Part shown: positions 35,901-48,902 of the stretch, piece after piece | Numbering within the stretch: the stretch's first letter is position 1 | How the letters are laid out: each line of letters opens with the position of its first letter | DNA from: Margaritifera margaritifera | Taxonomy: Eukaryota; Mollusca; Bivalvia; Unionida; Margaritiferidae | Direction: 5' to 3' | DNA: 64,000 nt | NCBI GenBank assembly: GCA_029931535.1 | Contig: JAQPZY010001675.1 | Coordinates: forward strand, 3,500,001 to 3,564,000 | Made by a program: the position numbers and the translations under genes | The notes under the pieces: generated by a model | Databases searched by the model: none | Told to the model about the DNA's origin: nothing | Seen by the model: only the letters and a program-made list of their open reading frames with translations

Positions 35901-38900
35901 AGTACGGAACATTCATTCATTTGGAACATTTTTTGTACGTGATTAGGACACTAATAATTATTGGATTATTTGGATTTTAACACATGTTATTGTAATTGTC
36001 TTTTGATTTTCACATTGATTATTTAGAAATAAATTATTTGTTGCTTTTTACAAACTTTGTTGGTTTCACTTTCTTTATGTTACATTTTTTATACCATAGG
36101 GTCGTAACAATAGTAATATACTGTCAATAATATAGTAATATACTGTCAATAGTATAGTAATATATTGTCAATAATATAGTAATATACTGTCAATAATAGT
36201 AACACACTGTCAAATAATATAGTAATAAATTGTCAATAATACAGTAATATACCATAAATAATACAGTAATATACTACAAAAAATACAGTAATGTACTGTC
36301 AATAATATAGTAATATACTGTAAATCACATAATTTAAGCATGCATACAATTTTTACGAATGTAGAGGAAACTCATTTTTTATAAAATTGTATTTTCCCTA
36401 AAATTATGTGATAAAGCTAAAAGTATGACAGAAACACCAATATCTAACCAAACAGACACTTCTGAAGTTTATAATCAAGGACAGATACTATCAGACAAGC
36501 TCCATGTTATATTCAGGATGTAATATTAACAAGTGAACAAAGGAATTTATGGATGTGTCTTGAAGGAAATGCTCTGATTCATGTTTCTATTTAACATCCC
36601 TCAATGTATGCAGTGATTCATGTTTTATGCAGTTTGATAATACCCTGTAGTGTAGCATGCAAGAACATATCGCTTTTTCATGGGTAGGGTAAAAATACCA
36701 CCAACAATTTATATTTTTGTACCGTGGGTAATTCACTAAAATTTTTAAATTTTTTTACTAAATTGTATGATGCTAAAATATTCTGATTTACAGTAAGCAT
36801 TAGGAGCACAAAATGGAACATTACATCAACAAAATATGTACAGAATTTACAAAAAAATTAATTCAAATGGGAATCTGTTCTTTGAATCAAAAGTCTAAAT
36901 TGGTCTAACTTTATTCATGTGACAAATTAAATTTGTATGTGTTGTCAAAGAATATACATATCAAACATTATGAATGTTTTTCTGTGTGCTTATTTGATTT
37001 GACAATTTGCGACATGGCTCCATTTTGGCATACAATCTCATTATCAATTTATCACACAATTGTAAATTAAACACACTTATCTTTTTGGTATTCATCATCA
37101 GTTTTATGATATAAATGTATCTTCAAGTCTTTCATTTCCTCAACTGACTGATTAAATCCAAAAATATTTTCAGTTTTTTTTTTCATTGAGGTTTTTAGGT
37201 CTCAATGAAAAAGGTAATGTAAATGCTAGGTGCACCAGGCTACCGGGAAGTAAACAGTGCAGGTGTGTACCTGTATTGCTTGAAAGGATTATTATCTGCA
37301 CAAATTTCCCCTTTGCATTCATTATTTTAATTCAGGTAAAGTCCAAATATGATATTGGTATCATTGTATGTAAACACCAGTTAGCAATTATCTAAACTGG
37401 TTCAGTCTGAAAGCATTTGCAAGAGAAACAGTTCATCTAACACAGTTGGAAACAGGGAACCAGTCTGTGATTTCTTTTCCGAATTTGTTTGTGATATGAA
37501 TTATCAAATATACCTAAATAGGACCGCTATACCGTGATACATTATGTACCCTCACATCACAAGCAACATGTAATGTGTATAACATGCATTCCAGCAAAAG
37601 AAAACTCATTTTTCAGGGGCACCACAACAGTATTTTAAAAAGTACAGCAGTGACATGTTTTCACTCATGAAATGGTAGGCAAAATGTATGTTTGTATTAG
37701 CATTTAATGGCACCTCAGCACAATAATGGTTATATGGTACAATGAAAAGTAAAGTTCTAAAAATGTAAAAGGCAAAATTTAACCATGGCAAATTTACAAT
37801 CTCCTCATATAAAAGAAGCAGATAAATAAGAAGCAGCATGTATAAACTAAGTAACATGAGATACATACTGATTAATGTTTTAATTCAATGAAATATATGC
37901 AAGGATCTCCGTGCACATACACACAACATATGTATGGTATGAGATATTAAAGGTACTTACCGCATAGCAGTCTGCCACATGTCGAACTTGATCATAGTCG
38001 TCTGCTCTGGCCAACAACAGCAGGCCATCAGGGTGCAGCTTCCCACATCGTGGGTAAAGTTTGGCACGGTCCTCCTTTGTCAACTCGGTGCCAAAGGAGT
38101 TGATGGTGATAATGAACGCCCTCCTGTCAGCTTCAAACTAAAAGTAGACAAGTATTTTTTCACTTAAAACCATGATGGTGCACAAATTCGACATTAGACT
38201 TAGAAATGTTATTAGTCTTGTTTTGGCAGACTCTTTTTCAAGGTTCACTGGCATTAATTGTATTTCATAATAATCTCTTGGAATTTAATTTCATTAGCAA
38301 TTAAAATGTATCGCAATATACCTTAATGGAAATTAGCAAGTATCATGTGTAAAAATGTATGGAAGACAAAATATGATGCCATTTTAATTTACTCAAATAT
38401 GGATATAGTGCTGACTTTCCTGCTAATATCTTCAATTGCCGGGCCAGTATCTGCCTTGATAAGGGTTGAAGACAAGCCAACATTATACAAGTAGAAAAAA
38501 AGTTCCCAACTTTGAATAAAAGAATTTTAAAGTGGATGAAATAATGTACATCAACCTAGGCAGCAGAAACAGGCACCAAGTAGGCATCGTATTCAGGCCA
38601 AGACCAACCATTAGGTCTGTTTCTAATAGCATCAGCAGTCATTAGAGAGAAAAATTGGAATTGTCAGGCAACAGACTTGATGAATTTGCATGATTATAAT
38701 AGTGGAAAGAAATGGCTCATCCAGATTTCTATATTTTGACACATCCAGTTTCGTTTACCATTCTCCTTGATAACAGTTGAACCTTGATCTGCAAATAAAA
38801 CACAAAAACTGCACCTGACTTTGCATAAATCCAGTTATTGCTAGACCAAAATGGCATCATTTTGTCTTCCAATTTATTTTACCCACAATGCTTTGCAAAT

Positions 38901-41900
38901 TTCCGATAAGGTCCACTGTTGCATTATGAAAGAAATTGTTCACAATTCAATATTATTGGGTCACTAATCACAATCAGACCTCTGGAATACAGATGGCTTG
39001 CAGTAAGTGCTAAGTGGGTGATTACACAATTTTGGAGAGAACTATAAAAACAAACTTGCTGTAATTGGACATGTGATAGAGATGATCAACTCACACTTCT
39101 CTCACAAATCTAACTGCTCAGCATATGAGGAAAGATCAGTTATTGTCACGTGTAAATGTGCAATATTTCCATAACTGCATGGCAGAGGAAACTAAACAGA
39201 ACTCATACCCTTTCTATCGCTAATCTCACTAATATATACTTCCATAAATACAATAATTATTGAATCCTTTATTCGTCAGGAGCTGCAGTAGCTCAGTTGG
39301 TAGAGCATCTGACTCATAATCCAAGGATCGCAGGTTTGATACCCACCTAGGCCAGCCTGGGTCAGCTGCCTTGGTGTGTCCCTGGGATAGGCACTTAGCT
39401 CCCATTCCTCAGTATGATATAGCCAATAATCTGTTAAAAGTGCCATTAAAACCAACAAAAAATCTTCATTCGTATTGGGGGGGGGGGGAGATTTCCTATC
39501 CAAAAGCTGATGGATAATAAAGGATTATTTTTCTCACATTACTGAATAAAAATTTCCTGAATGGGTTAAAGTCAAAATGGCATATTGTGAATACTGATAC
39601 AATTTTAAACAGCGTAACACTGATTGAAAATTTCCTCACCTTAAGATAGCACAAAAAAGTTGGGTCAATGCTGAAAAATTCCATGTAAACTTTAAATTGT
39701 GTTTAAACATTTCCATAATCAGAGAAGAGTGATCAAGACCATCAAGGTAATGGCAATACACAGGTCTGAATTGTGTACTAAAGGTAGTTTGCACAAATGA
39801 TGCAAATGTGAATAGGTCAAAATATAAAGTCAACTCTTATCCATAGGAATAAAATACGCCAGACAAAAATATAATGTCAACTCTTACTACTAGAATTAAA
39901 TAAGCAAGACAAAAATAATGATATGGTACTCAATCCAACTTTGATCTTGAATTGATTTTCCTTTCATAAATAGTAATGAGAAGATGAATGTAAAGAAATA
40001 ATTATTACAACAATGGCTTTTCTAACTTGAAACCAGAGATCAGAATCTGTACATGCAGCTAGGTCGATCAGTGCATAACATCCTGTTTGTAGAGCACAAA
40101 CTTCAACTGCTGTAGTTGTAGTTGTAGTATGTAAATGTGTTGCAATTAATGTTTGTCTTGATTACTTTGAATGAATGCTCAAGTAATGATGAAAATCAGT
40201 GAGTTTTTGGCAATTTGTATTGCAGTAAAAGGTCAGGTGAAAGACAGCACTCATGTATGAAAGACTTATTCCCCAACATTGTTCTGCAGTGGAAAACACA
40301 ATCATACACACGTAGGAATATGAGAATGTAATGTTCATAACTGCAGCTGCTGTCTCCACCAAATAAAGTAATGCCTATGTGTGTATGATTGTTCTGCACT
40401 GGAAAATACAATCATACACACGTAGGAATGTGAGAATGTCATGTTCACAACAGTGGCTGCAGCTGCTGTCTCCACCAAATAAAGTAATGACTATGTGTGT
40501 ATGATTGTTCTGCACTGAAAAACACAATCATACACATATAGAAATGTGACAATGTAATGTTCACAACAGTGGCTGCAGCTGCTGTCTCCACCAAAAAAAG
40601 TAATACCTGTGTGTCTCTATTCGCTAACAAAGGTGACCAAAGTAATGATCAGCATGGCTCTATAGCAAGCAATTCATATTGATGCGAAATTGTTTGATAA
40701 TATTTCGAGGAACTATATATTATAAAACATATCATTAACGTATCAATTATCCTGACATACAACAACTGACACAAATAAAACATTTGCATAAGTATGGGAA
40801 AGAAGAAACTAGATTGGAGCAGGAACTGGGTTCATACAGATCAGAAGAACTGAAATTCAATGACTTTTCAATGAATTTTGAATAACCAGTTTCAGTTGTC
40901 AAGGACTACTCTCTGCATCAAGTGTTCTACTTCCAGTTACTAATTTAAATACAAGAAACAAAAATAAATAAAACAAAGATATAAATAAATATAATGAAAT
41001 ATGAAACACAAATGATAATAAAGTCATAGTCACTGGACACAAATATTAAACACTGCTCTTTAGCTGCTGTACTTTCTCCTCCAGCTGCAACTCAAGTGCT
41101 TTCACTTTTTTTCTTTTTTATTTTCCTTTTCTTCTGAGTCCATTGGACTGAGACATTAGCATGATTGTCCCTTTCTCTTCTGCTTCATCTGTTAGTTTGT
41201 CTGCTGCCTGGAAAAGGCTGCTGACATTCATAATATTTCAGCCTTCAACACATGATGAAGTTGAAACTGGCTTTTATGATGGAGAAGACAGTGATCACAA
41301 AGAATTAAATGATGTTGTTTGCGCTGACCTTATGAATACTGACATCAAAACAGTAGGCTCACATGTTTTTATTAGTTCCAACTTCGGGCAGCAATGCCCA
41401 TTCCTGCAATATCAATGTTTTTCTTGCACACTACACAAAGCACTCTGTATTTCAAGGTTGCATCTTTTCTCTGCCACTTAATGAAGTCTTTGTCTTGCAG
41501 CCAAGTATTGCTGAATTTGCACTTTCCAGGCATTTTGCAATGATCACTCGTTAAAAAGACTCTGCTGCTAATGAACCACATCTTTAAAAACTATTCGCAC
41601 AGCCGCAGGATATATAATTTACGCAAAGCTTTTTGTATGGCTGCCACGTACCTGATCTGTGAGATATACTTACTTTTGCAACTGATTACCTTTAATTTCA
41701 TATTTGCAAGTCACTGTTGTTAAAACTTGTACAATGCTATACTCCTTCACCTCGGATATAAATATAAATTTTTGAATAAATATTGAGTGAATGAATCTTG
41801 TGGGTGAAAAACTCCAGTACTGTCATCCAACTGATTCACTTTTTCAGTTATATTCACTCAGAACAAAACAAAAAAATCTTTTTATTTTTATGCTCAAACA

Positions 41901-44900
41901 AGCTGGCTAGCTAAAATGTATTAAGAGTTTGAAAGTAGCCGATTTCTTAGGTAATGTCAGCTGTTTACCGTTTATGTTCTGCAGTGATTTGTGTACATTC
42001 GCACAGCAAATCTGAATGACATACTTCTTTCTTAATCCAAGGTAACAATGCATAAACTAAAACAAAAAAAAAAGCATAGAGCGAGAGTAGATCCCGGATC
42101 TTTTGCATAACAGGTTAACATATTTCCACTCGACTACTGTGGACACTTATGAAGACATTTCTTCGCTTATGTTATGGCTGTCTATTGAAAACAAAATTCT
42201 GGACTGTTAAGGTAAAACTAAATTATCAAAATTTGTTCTCTTGGGAAAACCACTAATTCACGGACTAGCCTCTAATTGTTTGCACACCATATCATAATTA
42301 TTATATTCCAAACTGTGAGACAGACATCAGTCGCAGTGCGAATATTGTTAGCAAATGGCAGCCGTGAGAATAGTCTTTGTAAAATTGAGCACATGGCCAC
42401 CATACGAAATAGACACTGCAAAACAATTTTCCTTTTTTTTTTTTAACACTGTTTTGTACTCTGATAAATCGGCCTCCAAACCTGTAATGGTATTCATGGG
42501 TATATGTTATGTTTAGCCAAGGCTACATCATCTGGAATATTTTGGACTAATGCATTGACTGATTGCCATGCGGGAGTCTTTTCTATTGTGGGCAAGAGGC
42601 GGCCTTGTGAATAGTCTTTCCAAAAGTTGGTACATGGTGGTAATGCGAAGAGACACTTCCTTCCGGCAATATCGATTATCACTCGTTAGAGAGACTATGT
42701 TGCTAATTAACCATCCTTGCTTAGCAGAAACATGTGGTGAAATGAACGAGTGCACATGCGCCATGTGAAAGGGACACTATGCACAATGTTTGATTACTTC
42801 CCATGGATTCTGATAATGGAAGAATGGCTAGCAGATGACGGAAAAATCAGACTGTACTTCCAATCCTCGCACAACATTAAATAAATGACTCAAAAGCAAA
42901 ATCTCTCAAATTCAATGACTTTCAATGACCTAGGTCAGGGGTCTCCAAACTTTATAAGACGAGGGCCATGTTAGATTTTTGAAGAGGGTTTGCGGGCCGA
43001 AGCGACTGTAAAAAATTTAAATATATGCAAAATCGTTTCAAAAAAGTACAACACTTTGCGGGCCAGACAAATCGAAGCCGCGGGCTGTAGTTTGGAGACC
43101 CCTGACCTAGGTGAAAAATCAAGGACTTGAAATGAGGTGTTAATTTCTCACTGACTTACAATGACCCTTAATGACTGTGCAAACCCTTCATTTATATTGT
43201 TTTTCATGAAATGAATTGCCATCTGAAAAAATTTATATTCCAATGATGAGTTGAAAACTCTGGGCTCTGTAGGAATTAAAATCATCTCTTGGACTGAGAC
43301 ACTTACCGCCAATGCTTCACACATGGCATCTGCTGTGGCTCCACCCAGCTCTTCACAGAACTTGTAAAAATCCTCCAGGTATGCCTGAAAAAGAAATGCA
43401 ATTCTGAAAACCTGACACACTGATTAACACATCTGGGATAATGTGACAACAAATGAAGCAAAATTTTATATTTGGAAAGATTTTTGTTATTTTAAAAAAA
43501 GACTTTTGAGATTTTTCTCACAAAACTGCTTGTACACATAAAAAAATAATTTCACATAAAAAATTCAAAAATATCTTCAGAAATATGCTAAGATTGCTAA
43601 AAAGTTCTTCGGACAATTATACTATGTAACATCAACTGGTAAAATTATCTGTACAAAAGTTTCAAAAAACTGCACACATAGAACAACTTGAAGGAAAATA
43701 AGAAATGTTCCATGGAACCCAGTGTCTTACTTGTGTCTGTATGCTTGTCAGTGTGACTCATGTATCTGACTTTCATTAAATTTCACATAAAACTTTAACA
43801 CTGTTGTTGCATACACCGGTGAGACAGGCATGACAGGAACTCCTTGCATATCAGTGTATGAACTTTAGATCCATAGTAATATTATCTGAAATTTTCAGTT
43901 GAATTCAGCCAACTGATTTAAAAGATAGGTAGCTTTCAAAAATTTTAACACAAAACTTTAACACTGCTTACAATGATGAAACATGCTTTCTGCTTAAGCA
44001 GGGGTGTTGAATGCAGTAATAAATGTTGAAGACATGTTACTTTCAAAAACTTTTACACAAAACTTACATTGTTCACCATATGCTTATGGTAAGATAGGCA
44101 ACACTGGAACTCCTAGTAAAACACAGCTTAAACTTTAGACTTATAGTGACATTATCAAAGAATTTCGCTTGAATGCAGTAAGTGACGTAGAAGATATGTG
44201 ACTTTGAAAAACTTCAATTCACATGCAGGTGAGACAAAAAATTGGGAGACCAGGAAAATGACAGCAAGTCATATAATTCTAGTCAAGTTCTTTGTATCTT
44301 CCATAACCTAAACATTTAAAATAACCAACTTTTTAAGAACACTCACTTTCATCCTAGGTTAGGTAAGGTAGTGAAGTTTTCATAGTGTTTTGTGAAGTAT
44401 GAGATTAAGGACAATGAATCAAGAACTAAAACATTTAATAAGAGCCATTAGTATGTACTGCAACACTATAAACAACTGTTATACATCAGTGATCAGTAAT
44501 TTTACCAGTGAAAAGAAAATGGAATGCAGAGCAAATTACAAACAAATGCAGATGAAATGATGAATGAATTTTGAAGAAAATGGACAGTGCAAATGCAAAA
44601 TTCAGAATGCAAATTGATGAATGATAACTGAAATGGAGCAAAACATGAATGCATTTCAATAATCAATTTGAAAATGGATTATTTTTAACCTGCCACTAAA
44701 TTTCCACAGTTGAAAGCCTTTTCGTACGATAATCCGAGATTTGAGTGTATACACTGACAAATTTTCACCCCTCACAAGCCGTAACATTATTTTTGTTGAT
44801 ACAAAAATAAACATTCATGATGCCATCATCACCAGTGGTTGTATCTGTACAATTTTTATTGAACAAAATTAAGAAATCAAATTTGCTGACAACAACTATA

Positions 44901-47900
44901 CACATATATTTTTACATTTACTGCAGTTGTGGTCATATTTTATTGTAAATTCAATGCTGTCTTTATCATTTGATGCATTGCTATTTTATTAAATCACACT
45001 TTTAATAAGACAAGATGCGAGCAATAGTGTTCGAACTTTAACACTCTCAAAAACAAAAAACCCAACTTTGGTAAATGCATTTTCATTTCTTCCAAAGAAG
45101 CGAAAACAAAAGGAAATGATGAACGGCAGTGATAAATGCAAAAAGAGAATGCATTTTTGAGACCATAAATGAAAAACGACAAGATGATAGCTGAAATGTA
45201 AATGTGAATGGAATGCAACCAAAATGAATTCTGAACACATTTCAAATGCAAGTGAAGTACAAATGAAATGCAAACAAAATGCAGATTTGGTCAAACGACC
45301 TGTTTCAGGGTCTGTAGCATAAAACACTGGAGACATACTATAGCAATACTAAAATGTTCGAGTTTACCTTATTTCTAAGCAACTGGACTGGAAATTTTTG
45401 TGCAGAAATGATTTTTCTTCTTTCAGTTACAGTGACCATGACCTCTGACCCCAAAATTGATAGGCTTCTTTCTTTCTCAAAGTGCAAGCCATCCACAAAG
45501 TTTGGTCCAGGTCTGTGATGTATTAGTAATATTATTGGCAGAAACCATTTTTCTTCTTTCAGCCACAGTGACCTTGACCTCTGACTCCTGAATCAATAGG
45601 CTTCTTCCTTAACCCAAGTGTCAGCCATCCACAAAGTTTGGTCCAGGTCTGTGATGTAGAACTAATATTCTGCAGAAACCATTTGTATTATTTTAGTCAC
45701 AGTGACCTTGACCTTTGACCTTTGACTTTTTAAGCCCAAAATGTATACGCTTTATCTTTACCTCGAGTCCAAGTCATCCACAAAGTTTGGTAACTGCAGA
45801 GGGTGGAGAACTAATGTTATTTTTCTTCTTTCAGTCAGTGATATTGACCTCTGACTTCGAAATCATTAGGGTTCTTCCTCAACCCAAGTGCAAGCCATCC
45901 AAAAAGTTTTGTAACTGTAGATGATGGACAACTTGAGTTATTGTGTGGAAACAAAAGTGGAGACAGACAGATGGATGAACACCAGATGGACAACATTGTA
46001 ACATAATATGCTCCGTCTTATGGTGGCCATATAAAAAGTGTGTGTTGCAACAACAAATAAGGAGACTCTTTGGGTTGTGTAATTTATAAAACCACGTCAT
46101 TAGTAAACCAAAATGTTAACAGTAACTTCACCTTGTACAATGTGTTTCTGATAATCTCAATGTTCATCTCATCCAGATCCTGTTCTGAGATACAGTCCAT
46201 GAAATAAGGAGCTGAAATTTAACAAAAAGAAAAGAATTGTAAATCTATAAGGCTATAAAAGGAATGACTGACAGAGTGGAAACCTGCTGTCAGATATATC
46301 AGACCTCAAAACAATTTTTAAATCGCTCCTCCTCCAGCAGGCCAATAGATTATATATTTTTTCTATTAGCTTAGAAGAAATATGCTCATCCTAAGTCATC
46401 CATCACTTGCAAGGAAGAGCAGGAGTGCTTTTGTCCAGTTCTGTATATGAAAAAGAATTATTATAATGATAGGAAAATCCTGGAATAGGATCATATAATG
46501 TGATTGATAGGCATACTAAATTTGGATACAATGAAAGCAAGTAAAAAATACATGTTTCTCAAAGTTGAACATTATCAACAAGAAAAAAAATACTTCAGTG
46601 AAGGAGTTAAAACAGCAACAGGGTGATCAACCACTCTCTTCTATTGCAGGACTGACAAAACTACAATGGCAATAGCACTCTGTAACCAAGAAGTGTATTA
46701 TTATGAGGAATTCTAGCTTCACTAGTCTTTGACTTGTGAAGCCGCATTTATGCAAAAAAACTGCATATGCTTTATTTATTTTTGACTATGCCTACATGCT
46801 GAGTATCATACCAAACATCTCATAATCAGACTGACCTCAACTGTCAAAAGTATCCACAATATTTTGGGGTCACGTTTTCATAGTAATGTTTATGATGGGA
46901 TGGTGATTTTATACAGATTATCAAACAAGACCATAGAAATAAATACACCTTGCATGTATTGTTGGTCACACATTCATGCTAATTATGATCTGTTTTCAAT
47001 TCTAAAAGGTTTCTTTGATCATTATTTCATCAATTTTTCTCTGCGATACATTGTCCTTCTTTTCTGGAAGAAATACCTGAAAGATAGCTGCCACTGATTT
47101 CAAAGAGGTAAAACAGGAAAGTTTATGACAAAGCATGAATAATATTTACTGTCATTTCAGGGATCAAGCCAGGAATATTTTTCTGGGGGCCTATAATGCC
47201 CTTAAGGGGAGACTTTTTCAATTTGATGTCACCATTGGAAATTGCATTTCTACATATATACACATGGATATTGCACAGTTGGTATAGTTGTGTAGCTGTA
47301 AGTGACAAATCAAATTAAAGTCCTGTCTCCACATTTTAAGATGCCCAAATGAGCAAAACAGATTTGTGAACAAAGGATATCATTATTGCATAAGGCAAAA
47401 ACTACATTTCTGGTTTATCATAAACTTTGCCATAGCTATTTAATTTACAATTCCCCGCAACATGATTAATTGACCAAAAAAAATCGCTGTGTCACATGAG
47501 GCACTGGAAATTGGAAGACGTTATTTAAATCTGCTTTCTCAACAGCAAAAGACAAATTCCTCAAGCATAATGATTTTATACACTTTTCAAATTCATTATA
47601 TATTCTCACAATGTAAATGTCATCTATTTCATTTGATCGATTGGTGATACGACTAATCGCTATGTTTATCTCTGGGGGTATTACAAATACGGATAAGAAA
47701 CATTGCAATGCTTGAGTCAACATATTATTTTTTATATCAAGCAAATATTAATGTACCTACTGTCACAATTTCTTTAAAACTCTCATGCTGTTTCTGAAAA
47801 CATCACCTACTCTGCTGGCAAATCAAGCTATTTGATTGAATCATGACACAAATGTACTACCACTACAATGTGCTTCACATGTCTTCGTCTTGCATTAAAA

Positions 47901-48851
47901 GAGGAGATAGTATGTTATATTACCACTGAACAAATGCAAATATAATCAACATTTAACATCGTCATTAAAAGCATTATATTTAAAACGACATGACTTTTAA
48001 ATCAATTTCAATAGTAAATCTGTTTTCTTCTCACTGTGCTAGTGTTTGGTCTAGATGATATATAGTGTGGTTAATATTACTTTGTACAATACTGTGTATC
48101 AAGAATGGTTTTGATTGGCAGACGGAAAGCAATAGAAAAGTTTGAATACAAATTCAAATGTCTCTGTATGCCTATGCCAGGTATGATGGGTTCAAATTAA
48201 GAATTGGTAATTTTCATTTCTCCATTTGGGGATAAAATGGCACCAATGTACCAAGTGATTGGGAATGAAAAACTACCCCCGCTATTTTGGAAAGGACCAT
48301 TTTTGAGCCCCCTCAGCATATAGTGACCTAATTCCTGCATTTTATATGTCTTAACATGGCTTACCAAGTGGTGTGTCCACCAATACTGCATTGAAGAGTT
48401 CTGCGGGCGTGGAAGCAATATGAATGGCTTCCATCTGCTCAAAGCTGCCCAGAGGGTGACATTTGGGGATCAGCTCGGTGATAGGTCTTTGATGAAGTGT
48501 ACCAGTAATCAGCAGGATGATGTTGTCTATCATGTAACTATACCTGAAATAGTCAAGGTGTGCTAACTATATGTATCCATGTAGAACATGCACCCACCTA
48601 CAAGCAGCATAAAACCAGATCATAAAAACATCATATACTGTGCTGGCAGATCAGGGTCATTCTACTTCTGATTTTACGTGAACAGTTTAAAGCTGTTTGC
48701 AGTGAGGTTCACATTTTACATGTATAAATATGATATTTCCAAATTATGTGTATAATTTATAATATCCTTAACATTTTTCCATCAATTGGTGATTCCAGGA
48801 TTAGTAATAAATTCTAAGTAAATCTGCATTAAAAGAGCATGGGTACCAATA

Positions 48852-48902
<51 letters not shown>

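Noticed and set aside
39145..39152. GTCACGTG, similar to the CLEAR/TFEB site that controls vertebrate V-ATPase genes
   Set aside because: A single 8 bp match in a large intron, far from the start of transcription; expected by chance at this scale.
39281..39352. Genuine tRNA-Met gene
   Set aside because: The acceptor stem does not pair well, a SINE body and tail follow, and a second copy shows the same body; it is a SINE head.
44989..45336. 115-codon minus-strand open frame in intron 4
   Set aside because: Low-complexity hydrophobic sequence from an AAATGCA-rich repeat region on the same strand as the V-ATPase intron; no domain.
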